This document shows positions 45,024 to 54,984 of a stretch of DNA of 64,000 bases, one piece after another (position 1 is the stretch's first letter; each line of letters begins with the position of its first letter). The notes beneath the pieces were generated by a model. That model was not told where the DNA came from, made no database searches, and saw nothing but the letters and a program-made list of their open reading frames with translations. The stretch is from the NCBI RefSeq assembly GCF_002266435.3, contig NZ_CP029426.2, positions 3,440,001 through 3,504,000 on the forward strand, in the 5' to 3' direction. The translations under genes and the position numbers were made by a program. The DNA is from Bradyrhizobium amphicarpaeae (GTDB lineage: Bacteria > Pseudomonadota > Alphaproteobacteria > Rhizobiales > Xanthobacteraceae).

Positions 45024-46832
45024 CTATGCGCGAACCCTGACATAGCTGCCGGGCGCGTCCTCGATCGGCGGGAAGGCGTTGCCGCCCGGTATGCGGGCGG
45101 GGACCTGCTCCGGATCGAGCTCGCCCAGCCACTGCCGCCAGTCCGGCCACCACGAGCCCTTGTGCTCGACCGCGCCCTTCAGCCACTCGGCGACGTTGAC
45201 GTCCTTGATGTTGTCGTTGGTCCAGTACTGATACTTGTTCGAGGCGGGCGGATTGACCACGCCGGCGATGTGGCCCGAGCCCGACAGCACGTATTTCACG
45301 GGACCGCCGAAGAACTGCGAGCCGTACAGCACCGATTCAGCGGGCGCGATGTGGTCCTCGCGGGTGGCGAGGTTGTAGACGGGCACCTTGACCTTGGAGA
45401 GATCGAGCAGCGTGTTGTCGAGCACCATCGTGCCGGTGGAGAGCCGGTTCTCAAGATAGCAATTGCGCAGATAATAGGAATGGTTCGATGCCGTCATGCG
45501 TGTCGCGTCGGAATTCCAGTGCAACAGGTCGAATGCGCTCGGCTGCTTGCCCTTCAGATAGTTGCTGACGACGTAGGACCAGATCAGATCGTTGGAGCGC
45601 AGCATGTTGAAGGCCATCGCCATCTTCGAGCCTTCGAGCACGCCGGCGGCCTTCATGTCCTGCTCCAGCGATGCGATCTGCTCCTCGTCGACGAACACCA
45701 GGAGGTCGCCGGCATGGCTGAAGTCGACCTGTGCCGCGAAGAACGTCGCCGACGACACCCGCTGGCGGCGCTTCTCGGCGAGCCAGGCCAGCGTGGTCGC
45801 GAGCATGGTGCCGCCGACGCAATAGCCGGCGGTGTGCACCTTCATCTCGCCGGTGACCTTCTCGATCACGTCCATGGCCGTGAGCGGGCCTTCCTTCATG
45901 TAGTCTTCCCAGCTCTTGTTGCCGAGCCGCTTGTCGGGATTGACCCATGAGATCACGAACACGGTGATGCCCTGGTCGACGCACCATTTGATGTAGGATT
46001 TCTCCGGCTTGAGATCGAGGATGTAGAACTTGTTGATCCAGGGCGGCACGATCAGGAGCGGGGTGCGCAGCACCGTCTCCGTGGTCGGCGAATACTGGAT
46101 CAGCTGCATCAACTCGTTCTGGTAGATCACCTTGCCCGGCGTCGTCGCCATGTTGACGCCGACGACGAGATTGTCCGGATCGGACTGGCGGATCTTCAGC
46201 ATGCCATTGCCGGCGGCGATGTCCTCGGCCAGCATCTTCAGGCCGCGCGCCAGATTCTCGCCGCTGCTCGCCATCGTCTCGCGCAGCACTTCCGGATTGG
46301 TCAGCACGAAGTTGGAGGGCGACAGCGCGTTGGTGAGCTGCTGCATGTAGAACTCCGCCTTGCGGCGGGTCTGCGGATCGAGCCCCTCGGCGTCGCGCAC
46401 CAGCTCCTGCGCCCATCTGGTCGTGAGCAGATAGAGCTGCATGACGAAATCGAAGAACTGGTTTGATTTCCACTCCGGGTCGGCAAAGCGCTTGTCGCGC
46501 GGCGAGGGCGCGATTGCGGGCGCTGCGTCCTGGCCGGCCATGCGGCGCGCCGCCGAACCCCAGAGGTCGAGATAGTCCTTGGCGAGCTTGATCTGCAGAT
46601 CGGAGGAGCGGGACGTATCCGACAGCCAGTACTCGGCAACCGACGTGAAGGTCTTGACGACTTCGGTGAGTTCGGCCGGCGGGCGATCCTGCACCTCGCC
46701 GCTTTCGCGCGGCTTCAGATAGGCGGCGAGCGCCTTGCCGCCGTTCTCCATCGCCCGCGCGACATTCATCGCAAAGGCTTCCGCATCGAACTTCGGCTCG
46801 GGTTTGGGCGTATCGGTCGTGGCCATACTCAT
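45024..46832 (-). CDS. phaC: Class I poly(3-hydroxyalkanoate) synthase
   Basis: Polymerises 3-hydroxyacyl-CoA into storage polyester granules. The 602-residue product has the N-terminal domain with [20 protein letters not shown], then the alpha/beta core: [19 protein letters not shown], lipase-like box with the catalytic Cys [17 protein letters not shown], catalytic Asp in [13 protein letters not shown], and catalytic His in [14 protein letters not shown]. Length fits class I. ATG 46832 is used; ATG 46826 (MATTD) is nearly as good. No phaE or phaR adjoins. Confidence 0.97.
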   Translation of the reverse strand: MSMATTDTPKPEPKFDAEAFAMNVARAMENGGKALAAYLKPRESGEVQDRPPAELTEVVKTFTSVAEYWLSDTSRSSDLQIKLAKDYLDLWGSAARRMAGQDAAPAIAPSPRDKRFADPEWKSNQFFDFVMQLYLLTTRWAQELVRDAEGLDPQTRRKAEFYMQQLTNALSPSNFVLTNPEVLRETMASSGENLARGLKMLAEDIAAGNGMLKIRQSDPDNLVVGVNMATTPGKVIYQNELMQLIQYSPTTETVLRTPLLIVPPWINKFYILDLKPEKSYIKWCVDQGITVFVISWVNPDKRLGNKSWEDYMKEGPLTAMDVIEKVTGEMKVHTAGYCVGGTMLATTLAWLAEKRRQRVSSATFFAAQVDFSHAGDLLVFVDEEQIASLEQDMKAAGVLEGSKMAMAFNMLRSNDLIWSYVVSNYLKGKQPSAFDLLHWNSDATRMTASNHSYYLRNCYLENRLSTGTMVLDNTLLDLSKVKVPVYNLATREDHIAPAESVLYGSQFFGGPVKYVLSGSGHIAGVVNPPASNKYQYWTNDNIKDVNVAEWLKGAVEHKGSWWPDWRQWLGELDPEQVPARIPGGNAFPPIEDAPGSYVRVRA

Positions 46833-46909
46833 GAGCAGAACAGTAACGATTCATTCCGTATTCGTCACCGCGAAGCTCGCATGTTTGACGTTAAACCCTC
46901 TCGAAGATG

Positions 46910-46924
46910 TGTTGCACTGCGACA
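46910..46924. promoter_or_regulatory. Dyad upstream of phaC, possible regulator site
   Basis: TGTTGC-ACT-GCGACA, arms matching at five of six positions, 78 bases upstream of the phaC start. The TGC-N3-GC core resembles sites reported for PhaR-type PHB repressors. Weak evidence. Confidence 0.25.
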
Positions 46925-47085
46925 AATCTTCTCGGTTCCGTCACATTCGGGCCGCACGGCTCGGTTTGGTGGGCAATGGCTGTTTTCTCGCTCGCACCAT
47001 TTGGGCAGCAATGGTTTGAGCTTGGGCGCGGTCTTGGGTAAGATTGCCCGGGGCCGTGCTTTGGGACGAGTAGGGGATTTCCCAG

Positions 47086-47361
47086 GTGTTGGCGTTATGG
47101 GACCTGCAAAAGACGCTGCCGATCCGCGGCGCGCTGCTGATCGCGGCGCTCGCCGTCGGCGGTTGCTCGAGCCAGCTCGCGGATATGACCCCGACGGACG
47201 CGCAGGCGCATCCCAGGGAGCCCGGCACCTATCTGCCGGTGCACGACCTGCCGCCGGATCGCGATCAGGCGGTCATCACGCCGGAGCAGCGCGCCAAGAT
47301 CGAGGCCGAGCTCGCCGCCGCGCGCGATCGCCAGGCGGTCGCCGGCAAGGATGCGAAATGA
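47086..47361 (+). CDS. Small lipoprotein, unknown function
   Basis: Product of 91 residues. After a basic start (LQKTLPIRG) comes a hydrophobic segment ending in the lipobox-like AVGGC at about residues 23-27, so the mature protein would be lipid-anchored from Cys. The mature part is Pro/Asp-rich (EPGTYLPVHDLPPDRDQAVI) and ends in an Ala/Glu/Lys-rich helix. It starts with GTG, with GGGGA ten bases upstream. A similar lipoprotein before the aminotransferase gene is familiar from Bradyrhizobium, but this is from memory. Confidence 0.7.
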   Translation: MLALWDLQKTLPIRGALLIAALAVGGCSSQLADMTPTDAQAHPREPGTYLPVHDLPPDRDQAVITPEQRAKIEAELAAARDRQAVAGKDAK

Positions 47362-47577
47362 GCCGCTCCAACGTAATCGCTGGCGCCCCCGCCTTGCCGT
47401 GCTAAAAGATCCCGGTTCAGCCGAGAGTCAGGGCGAACGACTTCAGTCTTCGTCGTCGATGATTGCTCTAAGCATTTGATTTTGAGTAATTTTCTCGACG
47501 AGGATGGACGCCTTTCCGAATTGCCGTCCCGGCCTGTCGATTCTGTCCTGACCGGTTGCCCCGGAGCCCAGAGAGCC

Positions 47578-48798
47578 ATGGAAGAATTTTACCGCATCCG
47601 CCGCCTTCCGCCTTACGTGTTCGAGCAGGTCAATCGGGCCAAGGCGGCCGCGCGGAATGCCGGCGCCGACATCATCGACCTCGGCATGGGCAACCCGGAC
47701 CTGCCGGCCCCGGCGCATGTGCTCGAGAAGCTGAAGGAGACGCTGGGCAAGCCGCGGACCGACCGCTACTCGGCGTCCCGAGGGATCAACGGCCTGCGCA
47801 AGGCCCAGGCCGGCTACTATGCCCGCCGCTTTGGCGTGAAGCTCAACCCGGACACCCAGGTCGTGGCCACGCTGGGCTCCAAGGAAGGCTTTGCCAACGT
47901 GGCGCAGGCGATCACCGCGCCCGGCGACGTCATCCTCTGCCCGAATCCGAGCTATCCGATTCACGCCTTCGGCTTCCTGATGGCCGGCGGCGTGATCCGC
48001 TCGGTGCCCTCCGAGCCGACGCCGGAATTCTTCGAGGCGGCCGAGCGGGCGATCGTGCATTCGATCCCGAAGCCGCTCGCGCTCGTCGTCTGCTATCCGT
48101 CGAACCCGACCGCCTATGTGGCGAGCCTCGATTTCTACAAGGACCTCGTTGCGTTCGCCAAGAAGCACGAGATCCTGATCCTGTCCGACCTCGCTTATGC
48201 CGAGGTCTATTTCGACGAGAACAACCCGCCGCCCTCGGTGCTCCAGGTGCCCGGCGCGATCGACGTCACCGTCGAGTTCACCTCGATGTCGAAGACCTAT
48301 TCGATGGCCGGCTGGCGCATGGGATTTGCGGTCGGCAATGAGCGCGTCATCGCAGCTCTTGCCCGCGTCAAATCCTACCTCGATTACGGTGCCTTCACGC
48401 CGGTGCAGGTCGCGGCGACCGCCGCACTGAACGGCCCGGACGATTGCATCAGGGAGATGCGCGATACTTACCGCAAGCGCCGCGACGCGCTGGTGGAATC
48501 GTTCGGCCGCGCCGGCTGGGAGATCCCGCCGCCGGAGGCCTCGATGTTCGCCTGGGTGCCGCTGCCTGAAGCCTTCCGCAGCGTCGGCAGCATGCAATTC
48601 GCAACCCTGATGGTGGAGAAATCCGGTGTCGCGGTCTCGCCCGGCGTCGGCTTCGGCGAGCATGGCGAAGGATATGTCCGCATCGCCATGGTGGAAAACG
48701 AGCAACGGATCAGGCAGGCCGCACGCGGCGTGCGACGCTTCCTTGAAAGCGGCATCGAAACGTTGCACAACGTCGTTCCGCTCGCCAATCGGCGTTAA
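47578..48798 (+). CDS. Class I/II PLP aminotransferase (AlaC / LL-DAP aminotransferase-like)
   Basis: Fold-type I aminotransferase of 406 residues: IIDLGMGNPDLPAPAHVLEK, YSASRGINGLRKAQAGYYAR, CPNPSYPIHAFGF, CYPSNPTAYVA, ILSDLAYAEVYFD, and the PLP lysine in TSMSKTYSMAGWRMGFAVG. Similar genes are often annotated LL-diaminopimelate aminotransferase, but members next to hom more likely act on alanine, aspartate or another small amino acid. ATG 47578 begins the conserved region; the longer upstream frame has no family features. Probably co-transcribed with hom, 29 bases later. Confidence 0.9.
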   Translation: MEEFYRIRRLPPYVFEQVNRAKAAARNAGADIIDLGMGNPDLPAPAHVLEKLKETLGKPRTDRYSASRGINGLRKAQAGYYARRFGVKLNPDTQVVATLGSKEGFANVAQAITAPGDVILCPNPSYPIHAFGFLMAGGVIRSVPSEPTPEFFEAAERAIVHSIPKPLALVVCYPSNPTAYVASLDFYKDLVAFAKKHEILILSDLAYAEVYFDENNPPPSVLQVPGAIDVTVEFTSMSKTYSMAGWRMGFAVGNERVIAALARVKSYLDYGAFTPVQVAATAALNGPDDCIREMRDTYRKRRDALVESFGRAGWEIPPPEASMFAWVPLPEAFRSVGSMQFATLMVEKSGVAVSPGVGFGEHGEGYVRIAMVENEQRIRQAARGVRRFLESGIETLHNVVPLANRR

Positions 48799-48827
48799 GT
48801 TCTCTTCGGCAGGTTTTCTAAGTCATC

Positions 48828-50144
48828 ATGGTTGCACCCCTGAAAGTGGGCATAGCGGGGCTCGGCACCGTGGGCGCCGAAGTTGTCCGTTTGATTGAAG
48901 CGCAGGCCCGCGTGCTCGCAGGCCGCAGCGGCCGCGGCATCCGCGTCGTCGCCGTCACCGCGCGCTCGAAGGCGAAGAAGCGCGGCATCGACCTGCGCGG
49001 CGTCGAATGGGTCAGGGATCCCATGGCGCTGGCCACGCATCCGGACGTCGATTGCTTCGTCGAACTGATGGGCGGCGCCGGCGACCCGGCACTCTCCACC
49101 GTCGAGGCCGCGCTCAACGCCGGCAAATCGGTCGTCACCGCCAACAAGGCGCTGCTGGCGAAGCACGGTTTGAAACTGGCGAAAGCCGCTGAAAAGCACG
49201 GCGGTGCGCTGAATTACGAGGCAGCCGTCGGCGCCGCGATCCCCGTCATCAAGACGTTGCGCGAGGGTCTCGCCGGAACCGGCATCAACCGCGTCTACGG
49301 CATCCTCAACGGCACCTGCAATTACATCCTGACACGGATGGAGCAGGAGGGCCTGTCCTTCGCCGAATGCCTCGCGGATGCGCAGCGGCTCGGTTATGCC
49401 GAGGCCAACCCGTCCTTCGACGTCGACGGCCACGATACCGCGCAGAAACTCGCCATTCTCGCCAGCCTCGCCTTCGGCACGAAAGTTGCTCAAAGCGCTG
49501 TGTATGTCGAAGGCATCTCCTCCATCGCGCCGGAAGATCTGCGTGCGGCGGCCGATCTGGGTTACCGCGTCAAGCTGCTCGGGGTTGCGGTTCGCACCGC
49601 CAAGGGCATCGAGCAGCGCGTGCATCCGACCATGGTGCCGAAATCCTCCTCGATCGCGCAGGTGATGGGCGTCACCAATGCGGTTACGATCGACGGCGAG
49701 GGCATTCCCCCGATCACGCTGGTCGGCCCCGGCGCGGGCGGTGCTGCGACCGCATCCGCCGTCGTTGCCGACATCGCCGATGTCGCGCGCGGCATCCGGG
49801 CCAACCCGTTCGGCCGGCCCATTTCGCAACTGCGCGACACCAAGAAGGCGCCGATGGAGCGGCACGAGGGCGGCTATTACATCCGCCTGCTGGCGCGCGA
49901 TTTCCCCGGTACCGCGGCTGCGATCGCGACCCGGCTTGCCGAGCAGAAGATTTCGATCGAGTCGATCGTGCAGCGCCATCCCAATGGCGGCGCTGCGCCA
50001 GCCGACGGCAAGGCGGTCCCCGTGCCGGTCATCCTGATCACTTACGCCACGCACGAAGACGCCGTGCGCCGCGCGCTCGCGGCCGTGCAGAAGGACAAGG
50101 TCATCAGCGGACGGCCGCAGGTGATCCGGATCGAGAAGAATTAG
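48828..50144 (+). CDS. hom: Homoserine dehydrogenase
   Basis: NAD(P)-dependent reduction of aspartate semialdehyde to homoserine, toward threonine and methionine. The 438-residue product has GIAGLGTVGAEVVRLIEAQA, VELMGG, the catalytic-domain signature GTCNYILTRMEQEG, LGYAEANPSFDVDGHDTAQK, and a C-terminal ACT domain (YIRLLARDFPGTAAAIATRL) that usually gives threonine feedback. The operon order aminotransferase-hom-glpX is familiar for Rhizobiales. Confidence 0.97.
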   Translation: MVAPLKVGIAGLGTVGAEVVRLIEAQARVLAGRSGRGIRVVAVTARSKAKKRGIDLRGVEWVRDPMALATHPDVDCFVELMGGAGDPALSTVEAALNAGKSVVTANKALLAKHGLKLAKAAEKHGGALNYEAAVGAAIPVIKTLREGLAGTGINRVYGILNGTCNYILTRMEQEGLSFAECLADAQRLGYAEANPSFDVDGHDTAQKLAILASLAFGTKVAQSAVYVEGISSIAPEDLRAAADLGYRVKLLGVAVRTAKGIEQRVHPTMVPKSSSIAQVMGVTNAVTIDGEGIPPITLVGPGAGGAATASAVVADIADVARGIRANPFGRPISQLRDTKKAPMERHEGGYYIRLLARDFPGTAAAIATRLAEQKISIESIVQRHPNGGAAPADGKAVPVPVILITYATHEDAVRRALAAVQKDKVISGRPQVIRIEKN

Positions 50145-50160
50145 AGCTTGAACAGACGAG

Positions 50161-50176
50161 CGGTTCGAACGAACCG
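50161..50176 (+). other. Short hairpin between hom and glpX
   Basis: CGGTTC-GAAC-GAACCG, a perfect six-base stem with a four-base loop, 17 bases after the hom stop. No T-run, so more likely an mRNA processing or stability element than a terminator. Confidence 0.4.
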
Positions 50177-50238
50177 TGGGTGTTGCGAGTTGATGCGGAC
50201 GGAGATTTCCGTCCCAAACGTTTCGAAGGAGTGAGCCG

Positions 50239-51240
50239 ATGTCGACCCATATTGAAGTCCCTCCGCACGCATTGCTCGAGCGTATTCTGACGCTGGAGAT
50301 CGTGCGCGTGACGGAGCGGGCGGCGGTGTCGTCGGCGCGCCTGCGCGGGCACGGTAACGAGAAGGCGGCCGACCAGGCCGCGGTGGATGCGATGCGCCGC
50401 GAGCTCAACAAGCTCCCGATCGAGGGCACCATCGTGATCGGCGAGGGCGAGCGCGACGAGGCGCCGATGCTCTTCATCGGCGAGAAGGTCGGCATGAACG
50501 CCGGCCCGCAGGTCGACATCGCGGTCGATCCGCTCGAAGGCACCACGCTGTGCGCCAAGAACATGCCGGGCTCGATCGCGACCATGGCGATGGCCGACGG
50601 CGGCACGCTGCTGCACGCGCCCGACGTCTACATGCAGAAGCTCGCGATCGGACCGGGCTACGCCAAGGGCGTCGTCGATCTCGACGCGACGCCGGCCGAC
50701 AACGTCCGCCGTCTCGCCAAGGCCAAGGGTGTGCAGCCCGACAACATCACGGTTCTCGTGCTAGATCGGCCGCGCCACGCCAGCATCATCGAGAGCGTGC
50801 GCTCGACCGGCGCTGCCGTGCGCCTGATCACCGACGGCGACGTTGCCGGCGTGATCCATTGCGCCGATCCTGACAACACCGGCGTCGACATGTATCTCGG
50901 CACCGGCGGCGCGCCGGAAGGCGTGCTGGCGGCCGTGGCGCTGCGCTGCATCGGCGGCCAGATGCAGTGCCGCCTGATCCTGGATTCCGCCGAGAAGATC
51001 GAGCGCGCGGCCAAGATGGGCGTCAACGATCCCAAGATGATCTACGGCATCGAGGACATGGCGCGCGGCGACTGCCTGTTCGCAGCCACCGGCGTCACGA
51101 CCGGTTCACTGCTGTCGGGCGTCAAATTCCGCAAGGATGGCGTGATCGAGACCGAGACGGTGGTGATGCGCTCCGTCACCGGCACCGTGCGCTACATCAA
51201 GGCCGAGCACCGCGAGCTGGCGAAGTTCCATCTGGACTGA
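50239..51240 (+). CDS. glpX: Class II fructose-1,6-bisphosphatase
   Basis: Gluconeogenic phosphatase of 333 residues. Class II motifs: GHGNEKAADQAAVDAMR, VIGEGERDEAPMLFIGEKVG with the metal-binding acids, VDPLEGTTLCAKNMPGSIA, and TGGAPEGVLAAVALRCIGGQ. AAGGAG lies seven bases before the ATG. A GC-rich imperfect hairpin (about 51243-51296) follows the stop and may end the transcript. Confidence 0.97.
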   Translation: MSTHIEVPPHALLERILTLEIVRVTERAAVSSARLRGHGNEKAADQAAVDAMRRELNKLPIEGTIVIGEGERDEAPMLFIGEKVGMNAGPQVDIAVDPLEGTTLCAKNMPGSIATMAMADGGTLLHAPDVYMQKLAIGPGYAKGVVDLDATPADNVRRLAKAKGVQPDNITVLVLDRPRHASIIESVRSTGAAVRLITDGDVAGVIHCADPDNTGVDMYLGTGGAPEGVLAAVALRCIGGQMQCRLILDSAEKIERAAKMGVNDPKMIYGIEDMARGDCLFAATGVTTGSLLSGVKFRKDGVIETETVVMRSVTGTVRYIKAEHRELAKFHLD

Positions 51241-51315
51241 GACTGCGGGCCCGCGCGCGATCGTTCGGCTTATCCGATCGGACGCGCGCCGCAGACGTGA
51301 CTCCACGCTTGTCTG

Positions 51316-52512
51316 CTATGGGCTGCGGAGCGGCGCGGGGACGAACAGGAACGCGTCGCAAACGGTTAGGGCGACCTTGAGGGCCAATTGAATCTTTCCA
51401 ACTTCGTCGGCCCAGGGCTGGAGCATGGCCCTGGCGGACGCCGGATCTCCATTCGCTAGAGCGCGGCGTGCGTTTGAATCTGCCTCGGCATAGCCTTCCG
51501 TTGCGATCATGCAGGACAGGGCCTGCGAAAGTGCTCGGTCGAAGCCCTCGAGGCGGACCTCCGATTGATAATGATCCGGCCTGAGCCTGATCAGGTTCTG
51601 AACCTTTGCCGGATCGAAAAGCCCGACTTTGCCAAGCATGACCAGCAACGGATGATCTCGGGCGATGGTCGAGGGAATGATCGGAAAGGTTCTGACTCTC
51701 CCGGATCGATCATCAAAAGACTCGAACGAAATGACGGGCCCGATGTTGAAGCGGGAGTTGCGGTAAAACATCTCGACGCGATGATCAATTTCGAAGTCGG
51801 CCTCGAACACGGTGCCGCTCTTGGGCCAGTCGTCCAGGCCGCGGGCAATCAGGTTGGATGAAAGCTGGGCGACACGGGAGGTGACGGTGCGTTGATCGAG
51901 CCCATCCACCTCGAATTCGATCTCTCGTCCCGTGAATGCGGACAATCCGATCGTCAAGGCTCCCAGGGTCTTGCCCGCAAGATAGGGGACGATCTCGATC
52001 CACAATGCGAAGGGTTGATCTGGATAGGGAGCAAAGGCGTTAAGTGACTGGTCCAGCCACATCTCGGGCGAGCGGCCGACCTTTCCCTGCCAGACGACAG
52101 CAGCAACATCCGGCGATGCCGCGACCACGGCCCCGGCAAAAGCGGTCGTGAGCTGTGTTTTCTCAGTATAATTCAGCGCCTTCGTTGCCTTATTGCTTTC
52201 GGCAGTGCCCATCGTCGCCACGATCAGGTGCGCACGATGCCGGCCAACGGCGTGGAAAGCTTCCGGCCAAAGCCAGGAAGCCCGCTGCCACAATTCCTGA
52301 TCGTAAGGTATCGGCGCCGGCATCATGAGGATCGTCATGAGATGATCGCCGGCGCGGATGAACATCGGATGGTCAGCATCGTGGCTGCGTAAGACCCCGC
52401 CGGGGCTCCACTGCACGTCGGGATAACGAGTGCGCAATGTCTGAATCAACGCCTCCTCATCCGGAAGGTGGGCATGATCGAGCAGAACGTATGCGACAGG
52501 GAAGTCTGTCAT
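51316..52512 (-). CDS. DUF4261-like cytoplasmic protein, function unknown
   Basis: Product of 398 residues, no signal peptide or membrane segment. The first 230 residues resemble the DUF4261 family as I remember it (start VAYVLLDHAHLPDEEALIQT, FIRAGDHLMTILMMPAPIPY, ALWIEIVPYLAGKTLGALTI), and a second region follows with VISFESFDDRSGRVRTFPII and an Ala-rich C terminus. Start ATG 52512 begins the conserved part; the frame is open further upstream without support. Stands alone, divergent from the HAD gene. Confidence 0.65.
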   Translation of the reverse strand: MTDFPVAYVLLDHAHLPDEEALIQTLRTRYPDVQWSPGGVLRSHDADHPMFIRAGDHLMTILMMPAPIPYDQELWQRASWLWPEAFHAVGRHRAHLIVATMGTAESNKATKALNYTEKTQLTTAFAGAVVAASPDVAAVVWQGKVGRSPEMWLDQSLNAFAPYPDQPFALWIEIVPYLAGKTLGALTIGLSAFTGREIEFEVDGLDQRTVTSRVAQLSSNLIARGLDDWPKSGTVFEADFEIDHRVEMFYRNSRFNIGPVISFESFDDRSGRVRTFPIIPSTIARDHPLLVMLGKVGLFDPAKVQNLIRLRPDHYQSEVRLEGFDRALSQALSCMIATEGYAEADSNARRALANGDPASARAMLQPWADEVGKIQLALKVALTVCDAFLFVPAPLRSP

Positions 52513-52670
52513 GACAGATGCATGCGCACGCTGGGGCGAAAGATTTTGCTCGTCGCGGACGAACAAGGTCTGGCGGACAACTGCTATTGTTGCATGGAAA
52601 GGATCATGCTTTAAAGCCCTCGATCTCAGCCGGAGCCAACCGGGCGCAGGAAAAATCCGCGGAGCGAAAC

Positions 52671-53399
52671 ATGACGCGAGCATCCGATCTCACCGTGGTC
52701 AAAGCCCTTGTCTTCGACGTGTTCGGCACCGTCGTGGACTGGCGCACCAGCCTGATCACCGATTTCATGTGGTGGAGCAAGCAGCGCGGCATCAGCGCCG
52801 ACTGGACCGCCCTGGTCGACGGCTGGCGCGGCATGTACATGGCCTCGATGGACGACGTGCGCAAACACCCCGAGCGCGGCTACGTCATGCTGGACGATCT
52901 GCACCGCCGCTCGCTGGAGAAGCTGGTTGCGCAGTTCGCGATCAAGGGTCTCACTGACGCCGATCTCGATCATCTCACCAAGGGCTGGCACCGCCTCAAC
53001 CCCTGGCCGGACAGCGTCGCCGGCCTGACGCGTCTCAAGACTAGGTTCGTGATCTCGCCGCTCTCCAACGGCAACGTCGCGTTGCTCACCAACATGGCGA
53101 AGTTCGCCGGCCTGCCGTGGGATCTCATCATGTCGGCCGAGCTGTTCCAGCACTACAAACCGGATCCGGAGACCTATCTCGGCGCAGCAAAGCTGCTGTG
53201 TCTCAAGCCGGAAGAAGTGATGATGGTCGCCGCCCACAATGGCGATCTCGCCGCCGCGCAGAAGAACGGTCTCAAGACCGCATTCGTGGCGCGGCCGACG
53301 GAGTACGGACCGCTCCAGAAAGTCGACTTCGAGGCCACCGGCAACTGGGACATCGTCGCCAAGGATTTTGGCGGGATCGCCGACAAGCTTGGCTGCTAG
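52671..53399 (+). CDS. Haloacid dehalogenase type II (HAD superfamily)
   Basis: L-2-haloacid dehalogenase-like hydrolase of 242 residues. HAD motif I has the nucleophilic Asp in VFDVFGTVVDWR, motif II is SPLSNGN, and motifs III/IV are HYKPDPETYL and MMVAAHNGDLAAAQKNGL. The typical 'S-N-G/F' and 'AHxxDL' match type II dehalogenases. GGAG is seven bases before ATG 52671. Actual substrate may be another small phospho- or haloacid. Confidence 0.92.
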   Translation: MTRASDLTVVKALVFDVFGTVVDWRTSLITDFMWWSKQRGISADWTALVDGWRGMYMASMDDVRKHPERGYVMLDDLHRRSLEKLVAQFAIKGLTDADLDHLTKGWHRLNPWPDSVAGLTRLKTRFVISPLSNGNVALLTNMAKFAGLPWDLIMSAELFQHYKPDPETYLGAAKLLCLKPEEVMMVAAHNGDLAAAQKNGLKTAFVARPTEYGPLQKVDFEATGNWDIVAKDFGGIADKLGC

Positions 53400-53484
53400 A
53401 CTGCGTCTGGTGAGGTGCTAAGGCTCCGGTTTCGATGCGTTACGCCGCCAGCCGGCGCCGACACGATAACAAGGCGTGGAAACG

Positions 53485-53898
53485 ATGAGCAAACCGGTTC
53501 CCGAGCGCTATCGACACCTCCGGACATTTGCATTCGGGGATAATCCCGCGCTTGCGGATGAATTGGTCGAACTCGTCATCAAGGGTGTCAAGACCGCGAC
53601 GTGCAGCACCGAGGACGAGCCGAACACCTCGGCGCCCGGTGAGCGCTGGGTCGTCCTCGACGGGCGAGCGGAGCCGCGCTGCGTCATCGAATCCATCGAG
53701 GTGACATATCGTCGCTTCAACGAGGTGGACGATGCGTTTGCTTATGACGAGGGAGAAGGTGACCGTAGCCTGGCCTATTGGCGCCGCGCCCATCAGACCT
53801 ACTTCGGCAGACTTGGACGCTATAGCGACGACATGATGCTGATGTGCGAGCGTTTTCGCTTGGTTGAGGTCTTCGGCAATGCTCCGGCGGAGCCATAG
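53485..53898 (+). CDS. ASCH domain protein
   Basis: Small protein of 137 residues with an ASCH (PUA-like) fold: RTFAFGDNPALADELVELVI, GVKTATCSTEDEP with the signature G-x-K-x-x-T, and GERWVVLDGRAEPRCVIE. The C-terminal YWRRAHQTYFGR is typical. ASCH proteins are thought to bind RNA, and some hydrolyse acylated cytidines. ATG 53485 is used; GTG 53476 is in frame. Confidence 0.88.
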   Translation: MSKPVPERYRHLRTFAFGDNPALADELVELVIKGVKTATCSTEDEPNTSAPGERWVVLDGRAEPRCVIESIEVTYRRFNEVDDAFAYDEGEGDRSLAYWRRAHQTYFGRLGRYSDDMMLMCERFRLVEVFGNAPAEP

Positions 53899-54012
53899 CT
53901 ACCAAGCCGTGATTGGCGGTGCCGGCTTGTTCATGCGATCGCTCTGAGGGTCGTCCTGCGCGCTGGCGCATGGTCCGGGCGGCTCGCGCCGCCCGAACCT
54001 GATCGCGAGAAC

Positions 54013-54984
54013 CTACAGCGTCATCTGCATCGGTTCGGGATAATAGTGGAAGCCGTCGCCGGCCTTGGCGACATGGCCGTAGCCCGGCCAGGCGAAGTGA
54101 TAGGACATCACCGGCGTCTTGTTGGCCGCGAGCATCGTCAGTAATTTTACGCGCGATTCCGCTGCCTGTTTCGGGTCGGTGTCGTAGGAGAATTCCATCC
54201 GCGGCCGCTCGAGCAGCAGCACGGAATGGTGCGAGAGGTCGCCGAGGAAGGCGAACGATTTGCCGGCCGACGACACCATGAAGATGGTGTGGCCGACGGT
54301 ATGGCCGGGCGCGGAGATCGCCTGCACGCCGGGCAGGAATTCCTCGCCGTCCTTGAAGAACTTGATCCGCTCGCGGACCGGCAGCAGGTTCTTGCGGGCG
54401 TGAACGACGAAGTCTTTGGCCGGGCTGCCGAGCTTGCCTTCGTCGGTCCAGAAGTCGAAATCGGTCTGGGAGATGTAGATCTGGGCGTTCGGAAACAGCG
54501 GCTTGTCGTTGGCATCCACGATGCCGCCGATGTGGTCGATATGGGCATGCGAGCAGACCACGGCGTCGATGTCTTCCGGCTTGATGCCTGCCTCCATCAT
54601 GCTCTTCTGTTGCCGCCCGGTGCTGGCGCCGAACATCTTCGATGAGCCCATGCCGGTGTCGAACAGGATCAGCTTGTCGCCGGTGTTGACGATCGGCGAG
54701 TTCTGCTCGAGCACGACGTTGTCCGGCGACAGGAAATTTTCCGCCAGCATTTTCTTCACCTCTTCCTTCGGAACGCCGGTGAAGGTTCCGGAGGGATCGC
54801 CGAGCGGAAGCGGGCCGTCGGAGACGACGGTGATCTCGGCATCGCCAAGTACGAAGCGGTGCCAGTAGGGCGTCTGGGTGCCGAGCTTGGGAGCCCGCGC
54901 CAATGCGCTGGTGCCGAGCATGGCGCTGGCACCGAGGCCTGCGCCGAGCGTGAGTAGGGATCGACGTGTGACATCGACGGTCAT
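54013..54984 (-). CDS. Tat-exported MBL-fold metallo-hydrolase
   Basis: Metallo-beta-lactamase-fold hydrolase of 323 residues. It begins with a twin-arginine signal (TRRSLLTLGAGLGASAML). Metal ligands: HAHIDHIGG (HxHxDH), the His in SAPGHTVGHTIF, Asp in FLGDLSHHSV and the late His in SYHFAWPGYGH. GGAGGAAACG before ATG 54984 decides the start. Export suggests action on an extracellular ester or lactone, such as an acyl-homoserine lactone or xenobiotic, but that is speculative. Confidence 0.92.
   Translation of the reverse strand: MTVDVTRRSLLTLGAGLGASAMLGTSALARAPKLGTQTPYWHRFVLGDAEITVVSDGPLPLGDPSGTFTGVPKEEVKKMLAENFLSPDNVVLEQNSPIVNTGDKLILFDTGMGSSKMFGASTGRQQKSMMEAGIKPEDIDAVVCSHAHIDHIGGIVDANDKPLFPNAQIYISQTDFDFWTDEGKLGSPAKDFVVHARKNLLPVRERIKFFKDGEEFLPGVQAISAPGHTVGHTIFMVSSAGKSFAFLGDLSHHSVLLLERPRMEFSYDTDPKQAAESRVKLLTMLAANKTPVMSYHFAWPGYGHVAKAGDGFHYYPEPMQMTL

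Noticed and set aside
47476..47577. Longer N terminus for the aminotransferase
   Set aside because: The conserved protein begins at ATG 47578; upstream codons have no family match.
51241..51300. GC-rich hairpin after glpX as a terminator
   Set aside because: Arms pair imperfectly and there is no T-run, so it is mentioned only under glpX.
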